Assembly: GCA_022013695.1 (NCBI GenBank)
Contig: JAKLPS010000027.1
Span: forward strand, 60,716 to 124,715
DNA from: Weeksellaceae bacterium
GTDB lineage: Bacteria > Bacteroidota > Bacteroidia > Flavobacteriales > Weeksellaceae
DNA length: 64,000 bases
Direction: 5' to 3'
Made by a program: the position numbers and the translations under genes. The notes under the pieces are model-generated. The model was not told the DNA's origin. It did not search any database and saw nothing but the letters and a program-made list of their open reading frames with translations. Positions 34,712 through 43,592 of the stretch are shown here, one piece after another. How positions within the stretch are numbered: the first letter of the stretch is position 1; each line of letters begins with the position of its first letter.

Positions 34712-36699
34712 GCTTTCAGCGCGGCAATTTCGTCCCGTAGTTTAGCAGCTTTTATGAAATCCAGATTCTTCGCGGCGGCTTGCATTTCTTTTTGCTTTGC
34801 AACCACAATTTTTTCGATATCTGCGCCTCCGTAATGCGCTTTGGTTTCCGCCACTTCCTGCATCAGCACTTTTTGCGTGTACTTTTCGTCCGGGAAATCC
34901 TTGCTTCTGCCCACCAGATTTTCACTGATTTTTTTGTTAAGTGCCGTAGGAACTTTGCCGTTTTCGGTGTTGTATTGCATTTGTTTTTCCCTTCGATAAT
35001 TGGTTTCATCGATGGCGGCTTGCATAGATTTCGTCATTTTGTCGGCGTACATAATGGCTCTTCCGTTCAGGTTTCTTGCGGCACGACCCACCGTCTGAAT
35101 CATTGATCTTCTGGATCGCAGCATGCCCTCTTTATCTGCGTCCAAAATCGCCACTAAGGAAACTTCTGGCAAATCCAAGCCTTCTCTCAAAAGATTGACG
35201 CCCACCAAAACATCAAACAGACCGAGACGCAGATCCTGCATAATCTGAATCCGCTCCAAAGTCTCGACATCCGAATGAATATATCGGGTTCGGATACCGA
35301 CTTTCGAGAAATATTTAGTCAACTCTTCGGCCATTTTTTTGGTCAAAGTCGTTACCAAAACACGCTCATCGGCTTCTTCTCTTTTATGAATTTCCTCGAT
35401 GAGATCATCAATCTGGTTCATTGTCGGACGAACTTCGATGATTGGATCCAAAAGTCCGGTAGGGCGCACAATCTGCTCAATATAGGTTCCGCCGGATTTT
35501 TCCAACTCATAATCGGCAGGCGTTGCAGAGACGTAGATTACCTGATTTTGCATCATTTCAAATTCGTCAAATTTTAGCGGTCTGTTGTCCAGCGCAGCCG
35601 GCAATCGGAACCCGTGTTCCACCAGAACTTCTTTTCGGCTCCTGTCGCCGCCGTACATCGCGTGAACCTGCGGAATGGTGACGTGGCTCTCGTCAATGAC
35701 CATCAAGTAATCCTTCGGAAAATAATCCAAAAGACAAAAAGGCCGAGATCCCGGCAGGCGCCCGTCCATATATCTGGAATAGTTTTCGATGCCCGAGCAA
35801 TAGCCTAATTCTCGGATCATTTCCAAGTCCAATTCCGTGCGTTCTTGCAGACGTTTTGCTTCCAAAGGCTTTTCTATTTCCCGGAAGAAATCGACTTGTT
35901 TTACCAAGTCATCCTGAATCTGACGGATCGCGGACTGCATGGTCTCGGGTGTGGTTACGAAAAGATTGGCCGGATAAATATTAATCGAGTCAAAATTAGA
36001 AATCACGTTGCCAGAAACCGGATCAAAACTTTGAATCACCTCTATCTCGTTTCCAAAAAACTGAAGTCGAATTGCCGTGTCTGCATAAGCGGGATAGACA
36101 TCGATGACGTCTCCCTTCACGCGGAATGTTCCTCGCTGAAACTCATTCAAAGCTCTCGAATACAAGGCGCCCACGAGCGAATTGAGGAGTCTTGTTCTGG
36201 ATATTTTTTCACTTTTCGTGATGCTAATCAGGGATTTCTCGAATTCTTTTGGGTTGCCTACACCATAAATGCAGGAAACAGATGCAACAATCAAAACATC
36301 GCGCCGGCCGGAAAGCAGACTGGCTGTGGCAGAAAGTCTGAGTTTCTCTACTTCTTCATTGATGCTGAGATCTTTCTCGATATACGTATTAGTCGATGCA
36401 ATGAAAGCCTCCGGCTGGTAATAGTCGTAATAACTTACAAAATACTCTACGGCGTTTTCTGGGAAAAACTCCTTGAACTCCATAAAAAGCTGAGCCGCCA
36501 ATGTCTTGTTGTGCGCCAAAACCAAAGTCGGCTTCTGAACCTGATTCACAACATTGGCAATTGTAAAAGTTTTTCCGGAACCTGTAACCCCTAAAAGGGT
36601 TTGATATTTCTCGCCGACATTAATGCCTTCTACCAATTTTTCTATGGCTTGTGGCTGATCTCCAGTGGGTTGATAGTCTGATTGAAGTTTGAATTGCAT
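34708..36699 (-). CDS. uvrB: Excinuclease ABC subunit B
   Basis: A 663-residue UvrB helicase-like damage verifier. The Walker A GVTGSGKTFT is at about 39-48, the beta-hairpin YYDYYQPEAFIASTNTYIEK at about 92-111, then DESHV (DEAD-like), the SATPADYEL motif III and QTVGRAARN motif VI. The C-terminal UVR domain is residues about 625-660. It works with UvrA and UvrC in nucleotide excision repair. It is divergent from the sugar dehydrogenase gene with only about 100 bases between. Confidence 0.97.
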   Translation of the reverse strand: MQFKLQSDYQPTGDQPQAIEKLVEGINVGEKYQTLLGVTGSGKTFTIANVVNQVQKPTLVLAHNKTLAAQLFMEFKEFFPENAVEYFVSYYDYYQPEAFIASTNTYIEKDLSINEEVEKLRLSATASLLSGRRDVLIVASVSCIYGVGNPKEFEKSLISITKSEKISRTRLLNSLVGALYSRALNEFQRGTFRVKGDVIDVYPAYADTAIRLQFFGNEIEVIQSFDPVSGNVISNFDSINIYPANLFVTTPETMQSAIRQIQDDLVKQVDFFREIEKPLEAKRLQERTELDLEMIRELGYCSGIENYSRYMDGRLPGSRPFCLLDYFPKDYLMVIDESHVTIPQVHAMYGGDRSRKEVLVEHGFRLPAALDNRPLKFDEFEMMQNQVIYVSATPADYELEKSGGTYIEQIVRPTGLLDPIIEVRPTMNQIDDLIEEIHKREEADERVLVTTLTKKMAEELTKYFSKVGIRTRYIHSDVETLERIQIMQDLRLGLFDVLVGVNLLREGLDLPEVSLVAILDADKEGMLRSRRSMIQTVGRAARNLNGRAIMYADKMTKSMQAAIDETNYRREKQMQYNTENGKVPTALNKKISENLVGRSKDFPDEKYTQKVLMQEVAETKAHYGGADIEKIVVAKQKEMQAAAKNLDFIKAAKLRDEIAALKA

Positions 36700-36703
36700 A
36701 GTA

Positions 36704-36711
36704 CAAAAATA
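36704..36711 (-). promoter_or_regulatory. -7 box TATTTTTG for uvrB
   Basis: A perfect TAnnTTTG box, 4 bases before the uvrB ATG on the minus strand. The transcript should be leaderless or nearly so. No SOS box was seen. Confidence 0.5.
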
Positions 36712-36798
36712 CGAAATATTTACATTTATATGAATTGCTAAATGACTGGCGAGATAATCACTGGCACTATTTTTTCATTTGGTTATGAAAATAAATCT

Positions 36799-37998
36799 AT
36801 GTTAAAATCCAACTTCCCAGCGCTTTTTTGTGTCTTCTTTCTTTTATACTCTTGCGGATGGAAAGGACAGCCGAGCAAACCAACAGCCCAAGAGGAAACG
36901 CCAAACACCAATTACAAACCCGCTTTTGCCGGGCAAACCAGAATTGCTCCTGTAAAAACAACAACGCCTTATAAAGTCGAAGTCCTTAATGACGCGCTGG
37001 GAAGACCGTGGGGAATCATCAACCTGCCCGACGGAAGATTCCTAATTACAGAGAAGTCGGGTTTTATGAACGTCGTCTCTGCTGATGGAAAATCGGTTTC
37101 TAAAATAATGGGATTCCCCAAAGTAGACGCCAAAGGACAAGGCGGAATGCTGGATGTGGCTTTGGATCCCGATTTCCCAACAAACCATATTATTTACTTT
37201 AGTTTTTCCGAACCTTATGCCAACGGAAATCATACTGCTGTGGGAAAGGGGAAATTATCGCAAGATTTAAAAACTATTTCCGATGTGAAAGTGATTTTCC
37301 GCGCTACGCCAACTTATGACGGCGACAAACATTACGGAAGCCGATTGGTTTTTGACCGAGACGGAAATCTGTTTGTAAGCACGGGCGAAAGATCGGATAA
37401 ACAGACGAGGGTCTATGCGCAGAAAACCGATAATTATTTGGGAAAAATATTGAAGATAACTAAAGACGGGCAGCCGGCTCCGGGAAATCCTTTTATTGGA
37501 AAAACCGGTTACAAACCCGAGATCTATTCCTACGGAAGCAGAAATCCGCAAGGCCTGGCGATGGACGAAAAAGGGCAACTTTGGGAAACGGAAATGGGAC
37601 CGAGAGGCGGCGACGAAATCAACCTCATCAAGGCGGGAAAAAATTATGGCTGGGGCGACGTGACCTACGGAATCGAATACAACGGTCAAAAAATCAATAA
37701 CGGAACCACTCAAAAAGCTGGGACAGAACAGCCGGTGTACTATTGGGATCCAGTGGTCTCTCCCAGCGGCATCACCTTCTACACCGGAAATATCGAGGAA
37801 TGGAAAAACAATCTTTTCATCGGCTGCCTCAGCGGCGAACACATCAACAGAATCGTGATAAAAGAAAATAAAGTTGTAGGCGAAGAGCGGCTACTGCTTG
37901 ACCAAAACGAAAGATTTCGGGATGTTTTGAACGGAATGGATGGAAATCTTTATGGGATTACGGATAGCGGGAAACTCTATAAAATCTCAAAGAAATAA
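36799..37998 (+). CDS. PQQ-type soluble aldose sugar dehydrogenase lipoprotein
   Basis: A 399-residue protein (start at the ATG opening the signal peptide; the track's 36742 adds 19 unlikely residues). FFLLYSC is the lipobox. The mature part is a six-bladed propeller of the glucose/sorbosone dehydrogenase family: GRPWGIINLPDGRFLITEKSG, GQGGMLDVALDPDF, HYGSRLVFDRDG, YSYGSRNPQGLA and DEINLIKAGKNYGWGD. These cover the PQQ-pocket His/Arg region. It oxidises aldoses in the periplasm with PQQ; no PQQ biosynthesis gene is present, so cofactor supply is unknown. Confidence 0.87.
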   Translation: MLKSNFPALFCVFFLLYSCGWKGQPSKPTAQEETPNTNYKPAFAGQTRIAPVKTTTPYKVEVLNDALGRPWGIINLPDGRFLITEKSGFMNVVSADGKSVSKIMGFPKVDAKGQGGMLDVALDPDFPTNHIIYFSFSEPYANGNHTAVGKGKLSQDLKTISDVKVIFRATPTYDGDKHYGSRLVFDRDGNLFVSTGERSDKQTRVYAQKTDNYLGKILKITKDGQPAPGNPFIGKTGYKPEIYSYGSRNPQGLAMDEKGQLWETEMGPRGGDEINLIKAGKNYGWGDVTYGIEYNGQKINNGTTQKAGTEQPVYYWDPVVSPSGITFYTGNIEEWKNNLFIGCLSGEHINRIVIKENKVVGEERLLLDQNERFRDVLNGMDGNLYGITDSGKLYKISKK

Positions 37999-38017
37999 AT
38001 AAGATGGCTTGTAACTT

Positions 38018-38704
38018 TTATCCTTTTTTGATCCGATCTGCTTTCTTAATTCCCTGAAAATCCTTTAAATAAAAAGGTTCAAAATATGCGGTATCTTCAA
38101 AATCTTTTTGATTAAATTTCTCAACAGATTTTTTAATCAAACCTTTTGCGGAAGGATAAATCTCGGATTTGAATTCTGCATTTTGAAGGCTTAGAATTTC
38201 CTGCGCTTTTCTTGAACCATCGCCAATAAACAGAATTTTCTTGTGTGCAAATTCGGAAAATGAATTTTCGTCTAAGATTTTGGCTTCCGTTTGAGAAATC
38301 ATTTCGCCGGTAGCTCCATCAAAAACAGCGGTATAAACTTCCATTCTTCGGGCATCGATCAACGGAATAATAATTTCAAACCCTTGATTTACAAATTCTT
38401 CGACCATAGAATCCAGGGAATTGATGGCTATCAACGGGATTTTCAAACCATAGCAAAATCCTTTTGCAGAAGCGGCGCCAATCCTAAGGCCTGTGTAAGA
38501 ACCGGGACCTTTCCCAAGAGAAATTGCATCCAAATCTTTCAAAGAAATCTCGGCACCTTCCAAAGCCCATTCTACAAACGAATGAAGACTTTCGGATTGT
38601 TTATAATTATCTGAAACTTCTTCGCACAGACAAAGCATTTCTTCGCCATCAGAAATGGCAACAGAGCAGTTTTTGGACGAGGTTTCTATGTGGAGGATTT
38701 TCAC
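38018..38704 (-). CDS. tsaB: tRNA threonylcarbamoyladenosine biosynthesis protein TsaB
   Basis: A 228-residue ASKHA-fold protein. It starts with ILHIETSSKNCSVAI and contains GKGPGSYTGLRIGAASAKGFCYGL and the IPLIDARRMEVYTAVFD strand, both diagnostic. TsaB is the non-catalytic partner of TsaD in making t6A37 on ANN-decoding tRNAs, in which tcdA (3.7 kb) makes the cyclic form. It is a single gene ending 20 bases from the sugar dehydrogenase stop. Confidence 0.95.
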   Translation of the reverse strand: MKILHIETSSKNCSVAISDGEEMLCLCEEVSDNYKQSESLHSFVEWALEGAEISLKDLDAISLGKGPGSYTGLRIGAASAKGFCYGLKIPLIAINSLDSMVEEFVNQGFEIIIPLIDARRMEVYTAVFDGATGEMISQTEAKILDENSFSEFAHKKILFIGDGSRKAQEILSLQNAEFKSEIYPSAKGLIKKSVEKFNQKDFEDTAYFEPFYLKDFQGIKKADRIKKG

Positions 38705-38708
38705 TGTG

Positions 38709-38716
38709 CAAATGTA
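38709..38716 (-). promoter_or_regulatory. -7 box TACATTTG for tsaB
   Basis: A perfect TAnnTTTG box 4 bases before the tsaB start on the minus strand. It suggests a leaderless transcript. Confidence 0.45.
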
Positions 38717-38770
38717 TGATTAACTGCAAGATTCGCTTCCATTAAAAAAAATGGACTTAAAAACATTTCA

Positions 38771-39520
38771 TTATTTCCTGTAAATCGTTCTTGGTTCAGC
38801 TTGCGCTTTTGGATAAATCGTGAATTCTGCGATCGAAACACGCTCCGGAACATTGATACAATAAGCAATCGCATCGGCAATGTCTTCAGCGATTAATGGC
38901 TCGTAACCAGCATAAACGGTTGCGGCTCTTTCATCATCACCTTTGAAACGCACTTTTGAAAAATCGGTTTCCACGGCTCCAGGTTGGATATTCGTCACGC
39001 GGATTCCAAATTCTGTCAGTTCAAGCCTCATCCCTTCGGAAATGACGTCCACCGCTCTTTTCGAGGCGCAATACACGACGCCATTGGCGTAAGTTTGTCT
39101 TGCCGCAACCGAACTGATATTGATGATTTGTCCGTTCTGTTTTTCTTTCATTAATCTGATAATCGGCTGGGAAACGTAAAGCAAACCTTTGACATTGCCA
39201 TCAATCATAGCGTCCCAATCTTCAGGATTTCCGTCTGCAATAGAATCTAACCCGTGTGCATTTCCGGCATTATTAATTAGTACATCAATGTTTTTCCAAT
39301 CTTCAGAAAGTGAAGCAATTGCTGCAAAAACCTCATCAGAATTTCTGACATCAAAACTCAGCGTAAAAACTTCGGTCTCTTGGGATAATTCGGTTTTCAG
39401 TTCTTCTAGAATTATTTGATTTCTTCCGCAGAGAATGAGTCGGTTTTTTTGTTTTGCTAAAAGGATTGCAGTTGCTTTTCCGATTCCGGAAGTGGCGCCC
39501 GTAATGAAGATGGTTTTCAA
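38771..39520 (-). CDS. SDR oxidoreductase (YdfG-like)
   Basis: A 249-residue classical SDR. TGATSGIGKAT is the NADP-binding TGxxxGIG, and CGRNQ gives a basic residue for NADP preference. NNAGNAHGL, ISSVAARQTYANGVVYCASK (Ser-Tyr-Lys) and NIQPGAVETDFSKVRFKGD complete the set. This combination matches the YdfG/3-hydroxy acid dehydrogenase group acting on serine or small 3-hydroxy acids. It is monocistronic with a -7 box 21 bases upstream. Confidence 0.87.
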   Translation of the reverse strand: MKTIFITGATSGIGKATAILLAKQKNRLILCGRNQIILEELKTELSQETEVFTLSFDVRNSDEVFAAIASLSEDWKNIDVLINNAGNAHGLDSIADGNPEDWDAMIDGNVKGLLYVSQPIIRLMKEKQNGQIINISSVAARQTYANGVVYCASKRAVDVISEGMRLELTEFGIRVTNIQPGAVETDFSKVRFKGDDERAATVYAGYEPLIAEDIADAIAYCINVPERVSIAEFTIYPKAQAEPRTIYRK

Positions 39521-39541
39521 TTTTATTAAGATTTAGAACTA

Positions 39542-39549
39542 CAAAATTA
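39542..39549 (-). promoter_or_regulatory. -7 box TAATTTTG for the SDR gene
   Basis: A perfect TAnnTTTG box on the minus strand, 21 bases before ATG 39520. Confidence 0.45.
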
Positions 39550-39657
39550 AGGATGATTAAGTTCAGTTAGCTAATTTTAGATATAATTTTTCTCTCTGAT
39601 TAGGCCAATTGCACTGCATCCAAATTATTTCGAAAGTGATTTGTGATGAATGAAACA

Positions 39658-39688
39658 AAAAAATCGCAAATTTATCTTTGCGATTTTA
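39658..39688 (-). terminator. Terminator of msrB
   Basis: On the minus strand AAATCGCAAA / TTTGCGATTT forms a 10-bp stem followed by TTTTTTG. It lies about 35 bases after the msrB stop. Confidence 0.85.
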
Positions 39689-39722
39689 GAATCCATTTTT
39701 TATCAAACTTTTTTGCCAGAAA

Positions 39723-40265
39723 CTATTTTTGACTATCCGGCTCGAAATCCAAACTTGCAGAATTCATGCAGAAGCGCATCCCAGTCGGCGGCGGACCATC
39801 ATTGAAAACGTGTCCCAAATGCGACTCGCAACGTTTGCAAAGAACCTCTATTCTTTCCATGCCGTGCGAGGTGTCTCTTTTGTAAATCACGCCGTCTTTA
39901 TCGGCTTCGTAGAAACTTGGCCAGCCGCAAGAGCTTGCAAATTTCGAACTGGAACGGAATAGATGATTGCCGCAAACCGCGCAATAATATTCCCCAAGTT
40001 CATCAAAATCATTGTATTTTCCGGTGAAAGGATATTCGGTATTGGCCTCTCTTGCAATGGCATAAACTTCCGGCGGCAGGATTTTTCTCCACTCTTCGTT
40101 GGAGACATTCAGCTTGGTTTTATCGGTTCTCGAGTAATACGGATTGTTGGTGTGGGTGCTATTTTCCATAGTATGTTGTTCTGGTTTTTGGGTTAAATCT
40201 ATTTTTTTCTGTGCGCAGTGAAACAGAAAGAAGTTCATAAAAGTTAAAATCAATAAATTTTTCAT
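39723..40265 (-). CDS. msrB: Peptide-methionine (R)-S-oxide reductase, lipoprotein form
   Basis: A 180-residue MsrB. The signal ends in FFLFHC (lipobox), so the enzyme is tethered in the periplasm. The zinc site is two CxxC pairs (CAVC and CKRC); the catalytic Cys is in RFCMNSASLDF; ESHLGHVFNDGPPPTGMR is the substrate block. It repairs methionine-R-sulfoxide in envelope proteins. The start at 40265 is chosen because it opens the signal peptide; the track's 40304 adds 13 residues. Confidence 0.93.
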   Translation of the reverse strand: MKNLLILTFMNFFLFHCAQKKIDLTQKPEQHTMENSTHTNNPYYSRTDKTKLNVSNEEWRKILPPEVYAIAREANTEYPFTGKYNDFDELGEYYCAVCGNHLFRSSSKFASSCGWPSFYEADKDGVIYKRDTSHGMERIEVLCKRCESHLGHVFNDGPPPTGMRFCMNSASLDFEPDSQK

Positions 40266-40332
40266 TGATGTAAATTTACGAAGAAATAGAATGCCAATTT
40301 CCATTAGCGTCGGTTCTTTATTGAAGAAAAAA

Positions 40333-40367
40333 TTGTGCCGATGGGATAAAATATTTTCCTAATTTTG
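40333..40367 (+). promoter_or_regulatory. TTG-N24-TAATTTTG promoter of the putative metal operon
   Basis: A TTG at 40333 and a perfect TAATTTTG ending at 40367 (24-base spacing, a little long), 7 bases before ATG 40375. A near-leaderless transcript is expected. No metal-regulator palindrome was found here. Confidence 0.5.
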
Positions 40368-40374
40368 CAAAGCA

Positions 40375-40746
40375 ATGCTTAGAAAACTGCAACTTTTGCT
40401 AATGATTTTTTGTTTGGGAATTTTTATATTTCCAAATCAGAATTTTGCTACGACAGTTTCTGAGAATTCTTGTTGTGAAGCGCAAACTCAAAGTTCAGAC
40501 TGCTGCAAAAAAGAAGAGAAAAAATCTAATTCTTGCGATCACGATTCAAAGAAAGACAAGAACTGCAAAGACAACTGCTCCAGCTGCAAAATTTGCAATG
40601 CCGGATTCGTCTTTTCTGTTATTCTAAACAGTTTAGATAACGCCTTGAACGCACCCATTTTCGAAATCAGCAATCCATTTTCTTATAATCCTCGCACGCC
40701 TCTTGAACGATCTTTCAATATTTGGCAGCCGCCAAAGCTTGGTTAA
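40375..40746 (+). CDS. Cysteine-rich secreted protein, unknown function
   Basis: A 123-residue protein with a signal peptide (LLLMIFCLGIFIFPNQNFA). The mature part has nine Cys within about 45 residues (SCC, DCC, then single Cys and SCKIC), mixed with Lys and Asp, then a hydrophobic stretch and the ending FNIWQPPKLG. It resembles small periplasmic proteins found in Bacteroidota copper-handling operons, some called HYC_CC_PP; I cannot confirm membership. It is first in a set with a secreted HMA protein and an HMA-TonB receptor, so metal binding is likely. Confidence 0.7.
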   Translation: MLRKLQLLLMIFCLGIFIFPNQNFATTVSENSCCEAQTQSSDCCKKEEKKSNSCDHDSKKDKNCKDNCSSCKICNAGFVFSVILNSLDNALNAPIFEISNPFSYNPRTPLERSFNIWQPPKLG

Positions 40747-40843
40747 TTTTAATATCATTTTTTAAACGTTTCGAAAATCTCAGCTTGGAAATAGTTGAGG
40801 ATTTCTCACAGTTTCATCATTCAACCCATTAAAATTAATCAAA

Positions 40844-41233
40844 ATGTATTCTATCATAAAATCAGGAATATTATTCCTTCCCACTTTTCTATTTTCAATT
40901 GTTGCCGCACAAACAAAAACCTTCACCGCCCGAGTGGAAGGCAACTGCAAAATGTGCAAGCAACGCATCGAAACGGCCGCCAAAGCTGAAAATGTAAGCG
41001 CAGCCGACTGGAGCATCAGCAAAAAAACCTTGACCGTAAGCTATGACGCTTCCAAAACTGATAAAAAAACGATTTTGAAAAGTGTCGCCGACGCGGGCCA
41101 CGACAACGAGATGTTCCGTGCGTCCGACACAACTTACAACGGACTGGAATCTTGCTGCCAATACGGCCGACCGGACAATAGCCAAAAAATAGCCCAATCG
41201 TGTGATCCAACGCAAGTTTGCGAGCTTAAATAA
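40844..41233 (+). CDS. Secreted heavy-metal-associated (HMA) domain protein
   Basis: A 129-residue protein: a signal peptide to about residue 22 (IVAAQ), then one HMA ferredoxin-like domain with the metal site NCKMCKQRIE (CxxC). A Cys-rich tail follows: ESCCQYGR and CDPTQVC. It shares a long signature, AGHDNE-x(2)-RA-D-x(2)-YN-L-x(2)-CC-Y, with the first 115 residues of the next gene's product. It probably carries Cu+ or a related ion in the periplasm. It lies 97 bases after the Cys-rich gene and 19 bases before the receptor. Confidence 0.85.
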   Translation: MYSIIKSGILFLPTFLFSIVAAQTKTFTARVEGNCKMCKQRIETAAKAENVSAADWSISKKTLTVSYDASKTDKKTILKSVADAGHDNEMFRASDTTYNGLESCCQYGRPDNSQKIAQSCDPTQVCELK

Positions 41234-41252
41234 TTAATTAAACTTTTCAACG

Positions 41253-43592
41253 ATGACTTATTTAAGTAGAAAACTTACGTTTTTTATTCTAATGCTGGCA
41301 TCTGTTTTTTCTTTGGGACAAACCATTACCGAACAGTTTTTGGTAAAAGGAAATTGCGGACAATGCAAAGCGAGAATAGAAAAAGCGGCACTAACCGCCG
41401 GCGCCACTTCCGCCAATTGGAGCGCCGAAAACCAGACGCTGACAACCACCCTCGACCAATCAAAAGTGACAGGCGATGCCATTCTGAAAAGCATTGCGGA
41501 CGCCGGCCACGACAATGAAAAATATAGAGCGCCGGATGAGGTTTACAACGCGCTCCCAGAATGCTGCCTTTACTCCCGAGATTCTGATTTTGAAAAACCT
41601 AATGATACTCTTCTTCATCACTCGGAAACTAATGAGAAGCAGATCGAAGGGGTAAAATTGATACGGGAAAAAGAGGCCACCGCTCTGAACAAGAAGGAAG
41701 CCGGACTTGTCTTCAACATCAGTTCCAAAGAATTGCTTAAAGCCGCCTGCTGCAATCTTTCCGAAAGTTTTGAAACCAACGCAACTGTCGATGTCTCCTT
41801 CAGCAACGCTGTGACCGGAACCAAGCAGCTGAAAATGTTGGGATTAGACCAAAAATACACTTTGCTTACCAAAGAGCAATTGCCGGAAATCCGCGGTTTG
41901 GCCTCGCCATACGGACTGACTTTTATTCCTGGAAGATGGATTGGCGGCATCCAGCTGACGAAAGGTGGAAGCACGGTTGTGAACGGCTACGAAAGCATCA
42001 CGGGGCAAATCAATACCGAACTTTTGAAAACCAAAGATGATGCTAAAAAAGCGGAGACCGAAATCAATCTTTTTGCCGATAACAACGGCCGCGTTGAAGC
42101 TAATGTAACCAGCACCTCGCCACTTTCCGGCAAATGGAACCAAAGTGTTTTGTTGCACGGAAACGCGACCTTCGGAGATACGGATATGAACGATGACACC
42201 TTTCTCGACCGGCCAAAAGGAAGCCAGCTCAACGTGGCTTATTTGTTGAATTACAACGATTTAGCAGGCTCTGGACTGGGTTCGCATTTCGGAATCAATT
42301 TTCTGAAGGATGAACGAACTGCCGGACAAATTGGATTTAATAAAAGGATTCCGCAGCAAGACCAATCGCTTTACGGCGTCGGGATTGACATTTCGAGATT
42401 CCAATTGTGGAACAAAACGGGTTATATTTTCAAAGGAAAACCTTATCAAAGTCTCGGTTGGATGAATCAATTGACTTATCATCAGCAAGATAGCTTTTTC
42501 GGATTAAGAAATTATTTTGGGAAAGAAACGTCTTATTATTCCAATTTGATTTTCGAAAGCATCATCGGAAATACGAACAACAAATATAAAGTTGGCGCGA
42601 GTTTCCTTTATGATAAGTACGATGAAGATTATCTTTTGGACAATTACAAGAGAACTGAAACCGTTCCGGGATTGTTTGCAGAATATACTTTGACTGGCGA
42701 AAAATTCACTTTGGTGACGGGCGCTCGCGTGGATTTTCACAATCTTGCAGGAACGCAGTTTACGCCGAGAATGAATTTCAAATATGATTTGACGCCTCAA
42801 ACAATTTTCAGAATTTCTGCCGGCAGAGGTTTCCGAACTGCGAATATTTTTGCGGAAAGTCAGGCCTATTTTGCATCCAACCGAAAAATTGAAATCCAGA
42901 ATAATGGTGGAGAAATCTATGGTTTGAAACCCGAAATTGCCTGGAATTATGGTGTGAGTTTACAACAAGAATTCAAATTGTTTGGAAGAAAATCCAGTAT
43001 TTTAGCCGATTTTTTCAGAACCAATTTTCAGGAGCAAGTGGTGACGGATTTGGATGAATCTGCTCAGAAGATTCTGTTTTATAATTTGGAAGGAAAATCA
43101 TTTGCCAATAGTTTCCAGACGCAATGGGATTTTCAGCCAGTGAAAAACTTGGAATTCAGAATTGCTTATAAATATTACGATGTTGCTTTGGATTACTTGA
43201 GTGGACTGAAAAAAGTGCCGTTTATGGCGAAACACCGTGGATTTGCAAACCTGGGGTATTCAACCAATAAAACTGAAAAAGGCAGATTTTGGAGTTTCGA
43301 CACGACTTTGAATTTGGTTGGAAAACAAAGACTTCCGAATACGAAATCAAATCCTGCTGAGTTCCAGATTGGAGATTATTCGCCAAGTTATTCTACTTTG
43401 AATGCTCAGATTTCAAGGAACTTTTCTGAGAAAATCAGAGTTTATTTGGGCGGTGAAAATTTGGCAGGCTATCAACAGAAAACTGCAATTCTGGATGCAG
43501 GCAATCCTTTCGGAAATTACTGTGACGGCGGAATGGTGTATGCGCCAATTATGAAGCAGAATTTCTATGTTGGTGTGGATTTTAAGTTCTAA
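41253..43592 (+). CDS. TonB-dependent receptor with N-terminal HMA metal-binding domain
   Basis: A 779-residue outer-membrane receptor. The signal peptide ends near VFSLGQ. Residues about 24-110 are an HMA domain (NCGQCKARIE, CxxC) with the same AGHDNEKYRAPD-YNALPECC tail as the previous protein. The plug follows (GLTFIPGRWIGGIQLTKGGSTVVNGYESITGQIN), then a barrel ending in FYVGVDFKF. The HMA domain stands where Bacteroidota receptors usually carry a CarboxypepD_reg-like domain. The simplest reading is a receptor for a metal ion or metal complex that hands its load to, or takes it from, HMA partners. Confidence 0.88.
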   Translation: MTYLSRKLTFFILMLASVFSLGQTITEQFLVKGNCGQCKARIEKAALTAGATSANWSAENQTLTTTLDQSKVTGDAILKSIADAGHDNEKYRAPDEVYNALPECCLYSRDSDFEKPNDTLLHHSETNEKQIEGVKLIREKEATALNKKEAGLVFNISSKELLKAACCNLSESFETNATVDVSFSNAVTGTKQLKMLGLDQKYTLLTKEQLPEIRGLASPYGLTFIPGRWIGGIQLTKGGSTVVNGYESITGQINTELLKTKDDAKKAETEINLFADNNGRVEANVTSTSPLSGKWNQSVLLHGNATFGDTDMNDDTFLDRPKGSQLNVAYLLNYNDLAGSGLGSHFGINFLKDERTAGQIGFNKRIPQQDQSLYGVGIDISRFQLWNKTGYIFKGKPYQSLGWMNQLTYHQQDSFFGLRNYFGKETSYYSNLIFESIIGNTNNKYKVGASFLYDKYDEDYLLDNYKRTETVPGLFAEYTLTGEKFTLVTGARVDFHNLAGTQFTPRMNFKYDLTPQTIFRISAGRGFRTANIFAESQAYFASNRKIEIQNNGGEIYGLKPEIAWNYGVSLQQEFKLFGRKSSILADFFRTNFQEQVVTDLDESAQKILFYNLEGKSFANSFQTQWDFQPVKNLEFRIAYKYYDVALDYLSGLKKVPFMAKHRGFANLGYSTNKTEKGRFWSFDTTLNLVGKQRLPNTKSNPAEFQIGDYSPSYSTLNAQISRNFSEKIRVYLGGENLAGYQQKTAILDAGNPFGNYCDGGMVYAPIMKQNFYVGVDFKF

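Noticed and set aside
35845-36594. 249-aa ORF antisense to uvrB
   Set aside because: uvrB is certain; the antisense chain has no recognisable features and is a frame shadow.
40780-41022. Antisense and alternate-frame ORFs around the HMA gene
   Set aside because: The HMA frame has a signal peptide, CxxC motif and a paralogue next door; the others have none.
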